A stretch of 15,431 nucleotides of DNA from DATDDB01 sp035260545 (GCA_035260545.1 DATFUZ010000007.1:1-15431), one strand, 5' to 3'; shown: positions 1-14,064, numbered from the stretch's first letter. Translations and numbers: made by a program. The notes: generated by a model not told the origin, from the sequence alone.

Positions 1-86
1 GTCAGCGTGGTCTTGCCGTGGTCCACGTGGCCGATCGTCCCCACGTTCACGTGCGGCTTGGTGCGTTCAAATTTGCTCTTTGCCAT
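1..86 (-). CDS. tuf: Elongation factor Tu, N-terminal fragment (cut by window edge)
   Basis: Only the first 28 codons are inside the window; the gene continues past base 1. The product begins MAKSKFERTKPHVNVGTIGH and includes the first GTP-binding motif GHVDHGKT at residues 19-26, diagnostic of EF-Tu, the GTPase that brings aminoacyl-tRNA to the ribosomal A site. The ATG at 86 is preceded by GGAG nine bases upstream. The gene lies 24 bases after the fusA stop, making it the last visible gene of the rpsL-rpsG-fusA-tuf operon. A second tuf gene ends at 15260, so the genome carries at least two copies. The identification is secure despite the short fragment. Confidence 0.96.
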   Translation of the reverse strand, partial: MAKSKFERTKPHVNVGTIGHVDHGKTTL

Positions 87-110
87 TATTCAATTCTCCA
101 CAATTTCCAG

Positions 111-2207
111 TTATTTCTTGCTGTTCATTACCGCTTCGGCCACGTTCTTGGGCGCTTCGGAGTAGTGCTTGAATTCCATGCTGTAGGTTGCGCGACCCTG
201 CGTTGCGGAACGCAGCGCGGTCGAGTAACCAAACATTTCAGCCAGGGGAACCTCGGCGCGCACGGCTTTGCCGCCGCCGGGCAGGTCTTCCATGCCCTGT
301 ACCATGCCGCGGCGGGACGACAGGTCGCCCATCACGGTGCCGGTGTACTCTTCCGGGGTCTCCACTTCCACCGCCATCATCGGCTCGAGCAGGATGGGGT
401 TGGCCTTGCGCATGCCGTCCTTGAACGCCATGGATGCCGCCATTTTGAACGCGTTCTCGTTCGAGTCCACATCGTGGTAGGAACCGTCGAACAGGGTGAC
501 CTTGACGTCCACCACCGGGAAGCCGGCCAGCACGCCATTGGGCAGGGTTTCCTGCAAGCCCTTGTCCACCGCGGGAATGAATTCGCGCGGCACGGTGCCG
601 CCCTTGATGGCATCCACGAACTCATAGCCCTTGCCGGCCTCGTTCGGCTCCAGCTTGATCCACACGTGACCGTACTGGCCGCGGCCGCCGGACTGCTTGA
701 CGAATTTGCCTTCGACCTCGACGGCCTTCTTGATCGCTTCGCGGTATGCCACCTGCGGCGCGCCGACGTTGGCTTCCACGCCGAATTCGCGCTTCATGCG
801 GTCCACCAGAATTTCCAGGTGCAGTTCGCCCATGCCGGAGATGATGGTCTGGCCGGATTCTTCGTCGGTGCGCACACGGAACGACGGGTCTTCCTGCGCC
901 AGACGGCCCAGGGCGATACCCATCTTTTCCTGGTCGACCTTGGTCTTGGGCTCGACGGCAACGTGAATCACGGGGTCCGGGAATACCATGCGCTCGAGGA
1001 CAATGGGCTTGTCCGGGTCACACAGCGATTCGCCTGTAGTCACATCCTTCAGGCCGATACAGGCGGCGATGTCGCCCGCCAGAATTTCGTCGACCTCTTC
1101 GCGGTTGTTGGCATGCATCTGCACTATGCGGCCGATGCGCTCCTTCTTGCCGCGGACCGAGTTGTATACGGTGTCACCCTTCTTCAGCACGCCGGAATAG
1201 ACGCGCACGAAAGTGAGCTGGCCGACAAAGGGGTCTGTCATCAGCTTGAACGCCAGGGCGGAGAAGGACTCGCCATCGTCCGCCTTGCGGGAAGTTTCTT
1301 CGCCGTCCTCCAAGTGACCGGTCACCGGGGGAATATCCACCGGAGAGGGCAGGAACTGGATCACCGCGTCCAGCATGCGCTGCACGCCCTTGTTCTTGAA
1401 GGCGGAGCCGCACAGCATGGGCTGGATTTCGCCGGCAATGGTGCGGGCGCGGATGCCTTCGATGATCTGCTCTTCGGACAGGTCGCCGTTCTCGAGGTAA
1501 TCGTTCATCATTTCCTCGGAGGCCTCGGCGGCGGATTCCACCATTTTCTCGCGCCACTCCTGAGCCGCAGCCTGCAGGTCGGCGGGGATGTCCTTGTACT
1601 CGAACTTCATGCCCTGGGACGCCTCGTCCCAGAGGATCGCCTTCATCTTGATCAGGTCGACCACGCCGGCAAAGGAATCTTCCGCACCGATGGGGATCAC
1701 CACCGGAACGGGATTGGCCTTCAGGCGCAGCTTCATCTGGTCCACAACCTTGAAGAAGTTCGCGCCGGTGCGGTCCATCTTGTTGACGAACGCAAGACGG
1801 GGAACCTTGTACTTGTTGGCCTGGCGCCACACGGTTTCAGACTGCGGCTGCACACCACCCACGGCGCAGTAGACCATGCAGGCGCCGTCCAGCACGCGCA
1901 TGGAACGCTCCACTTCGATGGTGAAGTCCACGTGCCCCGGGGTATCGATGATGTTGAAGCGGTGCTCGGGGTAACCCATGTCCATGCCCTTCCAGAAGCA
2001 GGTGGTCGCCGCGGAGGTGATGGTGATGCCACGCTCCTGCTCCTGCTCCATCCAGTCCATGGTGGCCGCGCCGTCGTGCACCTCACCGATCTTGTGGTTG
2101 ATTCCGGTGTAATACAGGATGCGCTCGGTGGTCGTGGTCTTGCCCGCGTCAATGTGCGCGCTGATGCCGATGTTGCGGTACCGCTCGATGGGTGTTTTAC
2201 GTGCCAC
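111..2207 (-). CDS. fusA: Elongation factor G (translocase GTPase)
   Basis: EF-G is the cytoplasmic GTPase that drives tRNA-mRNA translocation and, with ribosome recycling factor, splits ribosomes. With the start chosen here the protein is 698 aa, the usual length. GTPase motifs are intact: AHIDAGKT (residues 17-24), switch I GITITSAATT (about 60-69), DTPGH (88-92) and NKMD (142-145). Conserved downstream blocks such as SGMGELHLEIL and the Gly-rich GRGQYGHVW of domain IV are present. The frame is open four bases-plus further up to a TTG at 2213, but GTG at 2207 gives the family-typical MARKTPIERYRNIG and has an AGG nine bases upstream, whereas the TTG would be only three bases from it. It follows rpsG by 23 bases. 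No TTA, CTA or TCA codon occurs in the gene. Confidence 0.98.
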   Translation of the reverse strand: MARKTPIERYRNIGISAHIDAGKTTTTERILYYTGINHKIGEVHDGAATMDWMEQEQERGITITSAATTCFWKGMDMGYPEHRFNIIDTPGHVDFTIEVERSMRVLDGACMVYCAVGGVQPQSETVWRQANKYKVPRLAFVNKMDRTGANFFKVVDQMKLRLKANPVPVVIPIGAEDSFAGVVDLIKMKAILWDEASQGMKFEYKDIPADLQAAAQEWREKMVESAAEASEEMMNDYLENGDLSEEQIIEGIRARTIAGEIQPMLCGSAFKNKGVQRMLDAVIQFLPSPVDIPPVTGHLEDGEETSRKADDGESFSALAFKLMTDPFVGQLTFVRVYSGVLKKGDTVYNSVRGKKERIGRIVQMHANNREEVDEILAGDIAACIGLKDVTTGESLCDPDKPIVLERMVFPDPVIHVAVEPKTKVDQEKMGIALGRLAQEDPSFRVRTDEESGQTIISGMGELHLEILVDRMKREFGVEANVGAPQVAYREAIKKAVEVEGKFVKQSGGRGQYGHVWIKLEPNEAGKGYEFVDAIKGGTVPREFIPAVDKGLQETLPNGVLAGFPVVDVKVTLFDGSYHDVDSNENAFKMAASMAFKDGMRKANPILLEPMMAVEVETPEEYTGTVMGDLSSRRGMVQGMEDLPGGGKAVRAEVPLAEMFGYSTALRSATQGRATYSMEFKHYSEAPKNVAEAVMNSKK

Positions 2208-2216
2208 AGTCAATTA

Positions 2217-2219
2217 CCT
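2217..2219 (-). promoter_or_regulatory. Ribosome binding site deciding the fusA start
   Basis: The minus strand reads AGG followed by nine bases and then GTG (2207). This spacing fits the GTG start and not the in-frame TTG at 2213, which would be three bases away. Confidence 0.6.
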
Positions 2220-2230
2220 AGTCAAAATCG

Positions 2231-2701
2231 TCAGAAACGGAAATGCGAGAAGGCCTTGTTGGCCTCCGCCATGCGGTGCACTTCCTCGCGCTTCTTCACC
2301 GCGCCGCCGCGGCCTTCGGATGCATCCATCAGCTCGCCCGCGAGGCGCTGGCCCATGGACTTTTCGCCGCGCTTGCGCGCAGCCTCGCGCACCCAGCGCA
2401 TCGCCAGCGCCATGCGGCGCGAAGGACGCACTTCAACGGGAACCTGATAGTTCGCACCACCCACGCGGCGGCTCTTCACCTCGACGTGCGGCTTGGTGTT
2501 GGAGATGGCCTGGTTGAACACCTCGATAGGGTCCTTGCCGCTCTTCTTGCCGATCTGCTCCAGCGCACCATACAGAATGCGCTCGGCCACCGACTTCTTG
2601 CCGGCGGTCATCAGAACATTGACGAACTTGGAAAGATCCTGGTTGCCGTACTTGGGGTCCGGCAGGACTTCGCGCTTGGGGACTTCTCTACGTCTTGGCA
2701 T
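2231..2701 (-). CDS. rpsG: 30S ribosomal protein S7
   Basis: S7 is the primary binding protein of the 3' domain of 16S rRNA, nucleates assembly of the small-subunit head and lines the E site. The 156-aa product has the typical length, the start MPRRREVPKREVLPDPKYG, the central block KPHVEVKSRRVGGANYQVPV and the C-terminal FSHFRF. The ATG at 2701 has GAGG five bases upstream. It sits between rpsL (20-base gap) and fusA (23-base gap). In E. coli, S7 represses its operon through a structure in a long rpsL-rpsG spacer (about 100 bases); the 20-base spacer here seems too short for that structure, so regulation probably differs. Confidence 0.98.
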   Translation of the reverse strand: MPRRREVPKREVLPDPKYGNQDLSKFVNVLMTAGKKSVAERILYGALEQIGKKSGKDPIEVFNQAISNTKPHVEVKSRRVGGANYQVPVEVRPSRRMALAMRWVREAARKRGEKSMGQRLAGELMDASEGRGGAVKKREEVHRMAEANKAFSHFRF

Positions 2702-2721
2702 ATCAACCTCGAATCAAAAAA

Positions 2722-3099
2722 TTAGGCTTTCTTGGGGCGCTTGGCGCCGTACTTGGAGCGAGACTGCTTGCGATCCTTCACGCCGGCGGTGTCCAGGCTG
2801 CCGCGCACCATGTGGTAACGCACACCCGGCAGGTCCTTCACACGGCCGCCGCGGATCATCACCACGGAGTGTTCCTGCAGGTTATGGCCTTCGCCGCCGA
2901 TGTAGGAGATCACCTCGAAACCGTTGGTCAGGCGCACCTTGGCCACTTTGCGCAGCGCGGAGTTCGGCTTTTTCGGAGTGGTGGTGTACACACGGGTGCA
3001 CACCCCCCGGCGCTGGGGGCTGCCGCCCAGGGCGGGCACTTTGCTTTTCTCACGTTCTGCGACGCGCGGCTTGCGCACTAACTGGTTAACGGTTGGCAT
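2722..3099 (-). CDS. rpsL: 30S ribosomal protein S12
   Basis: S12 sits at the decoding centre, controls translational accuracy and is the classic locus of streptomycin resistance. The 125-aa protein shows MPTVNQLVRKPR at the start, TTTPKKPNSALRKVAKVRL around residues 39-57, and GGRVKDLPGVRYH around 84-96. Lys43 and Lys88, the common streptomycin-resistance positions (counting Met), are both Lys, and Asp89, the residue beta-methylthiolated in E. coli, is present. This predicts a drug-sensitive type. It is the first gene of the str-type operon, starting 104 bases downstream of a strong terminator, so it should have its own promoter. The Shine-Dalgarno is weak: a purine-rich GAGAAGA directly before the ATG. 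Confidence 0.98.
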   Translation of the reverse strand: MPTVNQLVRKPRVAEREKSKVPALGGSPQRRGVCTRVYTTTPKKPNSALRKVAKVRLTNGFEVISYIGGEGHNLQEHSVVMIRGGRVKDLPGVRYHMVRGSLDTAGVKDRKQSRSKYGAKRPKKA

Positions 3100-3121
3100 T
3101 CTTCTCGGCTCTCTACGCTCG

Positions 3122-3176
3122 TTAAAATCAAAAAAATCGGCAAAATATCATGTGCTTGCAAAACACAATGCCGTCA
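3122..3176 (-). promoter_or_regulatory. Putative promoter region of the rpsL-rpsG-fusA-tuf operon
   Basis: A promoter is expected between the rpoC terminator and rpsL. The segment is markedly A+T-rich compared with its surroundings. Possible boxes are TTGCAA, 17 bases, GATTTT, or TTGTGT, 15 bases, TATTTT. Neither matches the sigma-70 consensus well, so the position is inferred from context more than from sequence. Confidence 0.27.
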
Positions 3177-3200
3177 GGACGCGAATCGGGTCGTGACGGC
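3170..3200 (-). repeat. Interrupted hairpin in the rpoC-rpsL spacer
   Basis: On the minus strand GCCGTCA (3200-3194) pairs with TGACGGC (3176-3170). A C-C mismatch is followed by a further GAC/GTC pairing, leaving a nine-base loop. It lies just downstream of the intrinsic terminator and is followed by ATTGTGTTTTG rather than a clean U-tract. It could be a back-up terminator element, an RNA end-protecting stem, or a protein-binding inverted repeat upstream of the rpsL promoter. Confidence 0.5.
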
Positions 3201-3203
3201 CGC

Positions 3204-3241
3204 TAAAAAGACCGCGCATTCTATTGGTGAATGCGCGGCCT
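3204..3241 (-). terminator. Intrinsic terminator after rpoC
   Basis: The minus strand reads GGCCGCGCATTC, a seven-base loop ACCAATA, then GAATGCGCGGTC, directly followed by TTTTT. The 12-bp stem has one G-U pair and is perfect otherwise. The hairpin begins 11 bases after the rpoC stop codon. This is a textbook rho-independent terminator and separates the rpoBC unit from the rpsL operon. Confidence 0.93.
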
Positions 3242-3251
3242 GTCAAGCCGG

Positions 3252-7469
<4,218 letters not shown>

Positions 7470-7502
7470 GTGTAACTCCTATTCGCCTAATGCCAGGCCG
7501 GT

Positions 7503-11576
<4,074 letters not shown>

Positions 11577-11610
11577 GACATCTCCACGACTGGGGGTAAA
11601 AGACAGGGGG

Positions 11611-11634
11611 CAGCGGGCGCGCATGCACCCGCTG
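11611..11634 (-). repeat. Stable stem-loop upstream of rpoB
   Basis: On the minus strand CAGCGGGTGC, loop ATGC, GCGCCCGCTG forms a 10-bp stem with one G-U pair and a tetraloop. It lies 34 bases before the rpoB ATG and has no U-tract, so it is not a simple terminator. By analogy with the rplL-rpoB spacer of E. coli, which carries an RNase III processing site, it may be a processing or stability element. The function is inferred. Confidence 0.65.
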
Positions 11635-11654
11635 GCCTTTGGCTTTTAAAAGCA

Positions 11655-11683
11655 GCAAAAGGCTGACGGAGTCCGCCAGCCTT
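11655..11683 (-). terminator. Likely attenuator between rplL and rpoB
   Basis: The minus strand reads AAGGCTGGCGG, loop ACT, CCGTCAGCCTT, then TTGC. The 11-bp stem has one G-U pair. The T-run is only four bases including the end of the stem, so partial rather than full termination is expected. It starts 16 bases after the rplL stop. E. coli has a partial terminator at the same site, which lowers rpoBC transcription relative to the more abundant L7/L12. A perfect 12-base palindrome GCTTTTAAAAGC (11642-11653) follows. Confidence 0.75.
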
Positions 11684-11699
11684 CCGACGCGAGTCAAAC

Positions 11700-12077
11700 T
11701 TACTTGATCTCGGCAGTCGCGCCGGCTTCGGTAAGCTGCTTTGCGATAGCATCGGCGTCGGCTTTGCTGACGCCTTCCTTGACGGTCTTCGGTGCGCCGT
11801 CCACCATGTCCTTGGCTTCCTTCAGGCCCAGGCCGGTGATTGCGCGAACCACCTTGATCACGTTGACCTTCTGGTCGCCGGCAGCCTTCAGAATCACGCT
11901 GAATTCGGTCTGCTCGGCAGCCGCAGCAGCGCCGGGCGCCGCGCCAGCAGCAGCCGGAGCGGCCATCGCTGCGGCGGACACGCCGAATTTCTCTTCGATT
12001 GCCTTCACCAGGTCGTTCAGCTCGAGCACGGACATGCCGTCAAGCGCGGTCAGAAATGCGTCTTTATCAAATGCCAT
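11700..12077 (-). CDS. rplL: 50S ribosomal protein L7/L12
   Basis: This is the multi-copy stalk protein that recruits and stimulates translational GTPases. The frame is open upstream to 12191, but the ATG at 12077 gives MAFDKDAFLTALDGMSVLEL, the normal N-terminus, and a 125-aa product of normal length; the upstream part overlaps rplJ in another frame. The N-terminal dimerisation and L10-binding helices (about residues 1-32) are followed by an Ala/Pro/Gly hinge (about 34-55) and the C-terminal factor-binding domain starting at EFSVILKAAGDQKVNVIK, with the conserved GLGLKEAKDMVDGAPK. GGGAAG lies upstream of the ATG. The gap from rplJ is 34 bases. Downstream hairpins probably reduce read-through into rpoB, giving an excess of L7/L12, which is needed in four or more copies per ribosome. 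Confidence 0.97.
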   Translation of the reverse strand: MAFDKDAFLTALDGMSVLELNDLVKAIEEKFGVSAAAMAAPAAAGAAPGAAAAAEQTEFSVILKAAGDQKVNVIKVVRAITGLGLKEAKDMVDGAPKTVKEGVSKADADAIAKQLTEAGATAEIK

Positions 12078-12111
12078 TTTCGTCTTCCCAAAATTTAGAT
12101 TGTTTAATGAA

Positions 12112-12606
12112 TCAAGCAGCGGCGCCCTTTTGCTCCGCCACGGCGGCGAGCACGCGCGCCATGCCGGAAACCGGCGATTGCAGCAAACCACAGAGCTGAG
12201 CCAGCAGCACTTCCTTGCTGGGCACAGTCGCCAGCGCGGTAACCCCAGCGGCGTCCAGCATCTTGCCGTTGTAGGCGCCGGCCTTGATCACCAGGCGCTC
12301 GTTGGTTCTAGCAAAATCGAACACCACTTTCGCGGCCGCAACGGCGTCCTCGCTGATGCCATACACCAGCGGCCCAGCCATTTGCTCGGCCAGCGGCTCG
12401 AAGGGCGTACCCTGCACCGCGCGGCGTGCCAGCGTGTTTTTGACCACGTGGAAATACACCCCCGCCTTGCGCGCATTCGCACGCAACTGGGTGATGTCGC
12501 CGACCTGGATGCCACGGTACTCAGCCAGGACGATGGTTTGGGCCTTTGCGACTTGCGCGCTGACCTCAGACACCACTGCCTGCTTTTCCTGCAGATTTAG
12601 AGCCAA
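12112..12606 (-). CDS. rplJ: 50S ribosomal protein L10
   Basis: L10 anchors L7/L12 dimers to the ribosome through L11 and 23S rRNA. In E. coli and many other bacteria the L10-L7/L12 complex also represses its own mRNA. The TTG at 12606 is chosen. It gives (M)ALNLQEKQAVVSEVSAQV, which aligns with the E. coli start MALNLQDKQ, a 164-aa product (E. coli 165), and GGAG six bases upstream. An in-frame ATG at 12618 would add four residues (MEKN) but has no Shine-Dalgarno: its own codon overlaps the GGAG. Conserved blocks include LAEYRGIQVGDITQLRANAR, AGVYFHVVKNTLARRAV and GTPFEPLAEQMAGPLVYG. The Ala-rich C-terminal helix that binds L7/L12 runs from about residue 135 to the end. A structured leader lies upstream and rplL follows after 34 bases. 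Confidence 0.95.
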   Translation of the reverse strand: MALNLQEKQAVVSEVSAQVAKAQTIVLAEYRGIQVGDITQLRANARKAGVYFHVVKNTLARRAVQGTPFEPLAEQMAGPLVYGISEDAVAAAKVVFDFARTNERLVIKAGAYNGKMLDAAGVTALATVPSKEVLLAQLCGLLQSPVSGMARVLAAVAEQKGAAA

Positions 12607-12612
12607 GTTTTT

Positions 12613-12616
12613 CTCC
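12613..12616 (-). promoter_or_regulatory. Ribosome binding site deciding the rplJ start
   Basis: GGAG on the minus strand is followed by six bases and TTG (12606). The first G of the site is the last base of the alternative ATG codon (12618), so that ATG cannot use it. Initiation at TTG would be comparatively weak, which suits a gene under translational feedback. Confidence 0.6.
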
Positions 12617-12625
12617 ATCCGAAAC

Positions 12626-12645
12626 CGGGATACCTGCGTATCCCG
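12626..12645 (-). promoter_or_regulatory. Hairpin just upstream of the rplJ ribosome binding site
   Basis: The minus strand reads CGGGATAC, tetraloop GCAG, GTATCCCG: a perfect 8-bp stem. Its 3' edge is nine bases from the GGAG. It has no U-tract and the mRNA continues into rplJ, so a role in translation control or as a ribosome stand-by structure is more likely than termination. This role is inferred. Confidence 0.6.
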
Positions 12646-12711
12646 TCGTTAACAAACGCGTCCTCAAGCCGGGGAGAAAACTGCATTCTCCTGCTCGCGG
12701 GCACACCATCT

Positions 12712-12734
12712 GCGCCGGATTCGGATATCGGCGC
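12712..12734 (-). repeat. Stem-loop within the rplJ leader
   Basis: On the minus strand GCGCCG (12734-12729) can pair with CGGCGC (12717-12712) across an 11-base loop. It lies between the L10-binding type element and the hairpin next to the rplJ start. The stem is short, and I assign no function beyond being part of the leader fold. Confidence 0.4.
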
Positions 12735-12751
12735 CAGGCGGTTCACCCGGC

Positions 12752-12818
12752 ACCGCTCCTCTTTTAAGCCCCGCCGCCACGCCTGCAGGCAGAGACTCGG
12801 GGGCTCCTGCGGTCTTTG
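12752..12818 (-). promoter_or_regulatory. L10 (rplJ) leader, probable autoregulatory binding site
   Basis: The minus strand begins CAAAGACCGCAGG, a motif I recall from the bacterial L10 leader family. Two nested pairings are visible: ACCGC (12813-12809) with GCGGT (12756-12752) and AGCCCC (12805-12800) with GGGGCT (12772-12767). They are separated by an asymmetric internal loop, AGG on one side and ten bases starting TAAAAGAGG on the other. The sequence CTTAAAA after the inner stem also resembles known leaders. Such asymmetric loops form the kinked site bound by L10-L7/L12. The position, before rplJ and after rplA, is the expected one. A covariance-model search would settle the family. Confidence 0.75.
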
Positions 12819-12854
12819 ATGCTGCCATACCAGCCAGCAGTACAAAGTCTGTAT

Positions 12855-12888
12855 CGCCCCGCGACCCGACTAATGGGCCGCCGGGGCG
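12855..12888 (-). repeat. Inverted repeat in the rplA-rplJ spacer
   Basis: On the minus strand CGCCCCG pairs with CGGGGCG across 20 bases, and CCC/GGG inside the loop can extend the fold. No U-tract follows. Together with the next hairpin it makes the first 75 bases after rplA strongly structured. It could be a processing signal or part of the leader fold. No promoter is recognisable between it and the L10-type element. Confidence 0.5.
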
Positions 12889-12893
12889 GAAGA

Positions 12894-12915
12894 CGGCGCG
12901 GCCGTGGCCGCGCCG
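12894..12915 (-). repeat. G+C-rich stem-loop directly after rplA
   Basis: The minus strand reads CGGCGCGGC, loop CACG, GCCGCGCCG: a perfect 9-bp stem starting 13 bases after the rplA stop. The next bases are TCTTCCGCC, not a U-run, so it is not a standard intrinsic terminator. It may stabilise the 3' end of the rplK-rplA message, act as a processing site, or give weak termination. Confidence 0.6.
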
Positions 12916-12928
12916 CCTCGTTTCATGC

Positions 12929-13624
12929 TCAGGCGTTCAGGCTCGCCTGTTCGATCCGGATGCCCACACCCATGGTGCTGGAGATCGAGATCTTCCTCAG
13001 GTATACGCCCTTGGATGCCGCGGGCTTCGCCTTGTTGAGGGCATCGATCAGCGCCAGCAGGTTTTCGCGCAATGCTTCGGGCGCGAACGAGGCGCGGCCG
13101 ATAGTACACTGCACGATTCCATTCTTGTCTGTGCGGTACTGCACCTGACCGGCCTTGGCGTTTTTCACCGCGCCCGCCACGTCTGCGGTCACCGTGCCCA
13201 CCTTGGGGTTAGGCATCAGACCGCGCGGACCCAGGATCTGGCCGAGCTGGCCGACGATGCGCATGGCGTCCGGCGATGCGACCACCACGTCGAAATCCAT
13301 CTTGCCGCCCTTGATGCTTTCCGCCAGGTCTTCGAAACCAACCACGTCAGCGCCTGCGGCCTTGGCTTCCTCAGCCTTGGGACCCTGGGCGAACACGGCG
13401 ACGCGCACGCTCTTGCCGGTGCCTTTGGGCAGCACGACGGAACCGCGCACGAGCTGGTCGGACTTCTTCGCGTCCACGCCCAGATTCACCGCGACGTCAA
13501 TGGACTCGTCGAACTTGGCCTTGGCCGTTTCCTTGACCAGGCTCAACGCATCATTCAGCGGATACAGCTTGGTGCGGTCGACCTTGGCGGCCACGTCCTT
13601 GTAACGCTTGGATACCTTAGCCAT
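12929..13624 (-). CDS. rplA: 50S ribosomal protein L1
   Basis: L1 binds helices H76-78 of 23S rRNA to form the mobile L1 stalk that guides deacylated tRNA out of the E site; in E. coli it also represses the L11 operon mRNA. The frame is open up to 13690 inside rplK, but the ATG at 13624 gives MAKVSKRYKDVAAKVDR, the family N-terminus, and a normal length of 231 aa. Conserved blocks are GSVVLPKGTGK (residues 61-71) and LGQILGPRGLMPNPKVGTV (127-145). Its stop is followed by structured non-coding RNA. Its GGAGGG ribosome binding site lies inside the last codons of rplK and its ATG is one base after the rplK stop, which implies translational coupling and equal L11/L1 output. Confidence 0.98.
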   Translation of the reverse strand: MAKVSKRYKDVAAKVDRTKLYPLNDALSLVKETAKAKFDESIDVAVNLGVDAKKSDQLVRGSVVLPKGTGKSVRVAVFAQGPKAEEAKAAGADVVGFEDLAESIKGGKMDFDVVVASPDAMRIVGQLGQILGPRGLMPNPKVGTVTADVAGAVKNAKAGQVQYRTDKNGIVQCTIGRASFAPEALRENLLALIDALNKAKPAASKGVYLRKISISSTMGVGIRIEQASLNA

Positions 13625-13625
13625 G

Positions 13626-14057
13626 TCAGACGCCCTCCACGGTGATGCCCATGCTGCGGGCGCTGCCGGCGATCGTGCGCACTGCCGCATCCATGTCGGC
13701 CGCGGTCAGGTCGGGCATCTTGGTCTTGGCGATCTCTTCCGCCTGCTTGCGGGTCAGGTTGCCGACTTTGTCGGTATGCGGCTTGGGGCTGCCCTTTTGC
13801 ACGCCGGCGGCCTTCTTGATCAGAACGGTCGCGGGAGGCGTCTTCATGATGAAGGTGAAGCTCTTGTCCGCATAGGCGGTGATCACACAGGGGATCGGCA
13901 GCCCGGGCTCCATACCCTGAGTCTGGGCGTTGAACGCCTTGCAGAACTCCATGATGTTCAATCCGCGCTGGCCCAGCGCCGGTCCAATGGGAGGACTGGG
14001 GTTGGCCTTGCCAGCGGGCACTTGCAGCTTGATATAGCCGACAATTTTCTTTGCCAC
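13626..14057 (-). CDS. rplK: 50S ribosomal protein L11
   Basis: L11 forms the base of the GTPase-associated centre with the 1067 region of 23S rRNA, and in proteobacteria is needed for RelA activation by uncharged tRNA. The GTG at 14057 is chosen: it gives MAKKIVGYIKLQVPAGKANP, a 143-aa product (E. coli 142), and has AGGAG seven bases upstream. The 17 upstream codons in the frame are not L11-like. The N-terminal motif SPPIGPALGQRG contains Pro23 and Pro26, positions tied to thiostrepton and micrococcin sensitivity, unaltered. The C-terminal RNA-binding domain (from about residue 70) includes GVQKGSPKPHTDKVGNLT and ends GSARSMGITVEGV. The spacer to nusG is 146 bases with hairpins but no convincing promoter. 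Confidence 0.98.
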   Translation of the reverse strand: MAKKIVGYIKLQVPAGKANPSPPIGPALGQRGLNIMEFCKAFNAQTQGMEPGLPIPCVITAYADKSFTFIMKTPPATVLIKKAAGVQKGSPKPHTDKVGNLTRKQAEEIAKTKMPDLTAADMDAAVRTIAGSARSMGITVEGV

Positions 14058-14064
14058 GATACTG

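Noticed and set aside
1174..1830. Minus-strand open frame of 218 codons inside fusA in another frame
   Set aside because: Out-of-frame Arg/Gly-rich translation of a G+C-rich gene; EF-G motifs run continuously through the true frame.
18..2447. Plus-strand open frame of 809 codons opposite fusA and part of rpsG
   Set aside because: Aligned antisense frame of fusA continuing out of frame into rpsG; no domain and no plausible ribosome binding site.
11642..11653. Perfect palindrome GCTTTTAAAAGC as a protein operator
   Set aside because: Too short and A+T-simple to claim a binding site; it directly follows the attenuator stem and may only add to its T-rich tail.
11704..12600. Plus-strand open frame of 298 codons opposite rplL and rplJ
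   Set aside because: It lies opposite two well-supported ribosomal protein genes, in a composition-driven open frame with no family resemblance.
12597..12845. Minus-strand open frame of 82 codons in the rplA-rplJ spacer, as a possible leader peptide
   Set aside because: It overlaps the structured L10-type leader and the rplJ start, and its product has no recognisable features. The RNA structure explains the region better, though a short leader peptide cannot be fully excluded.
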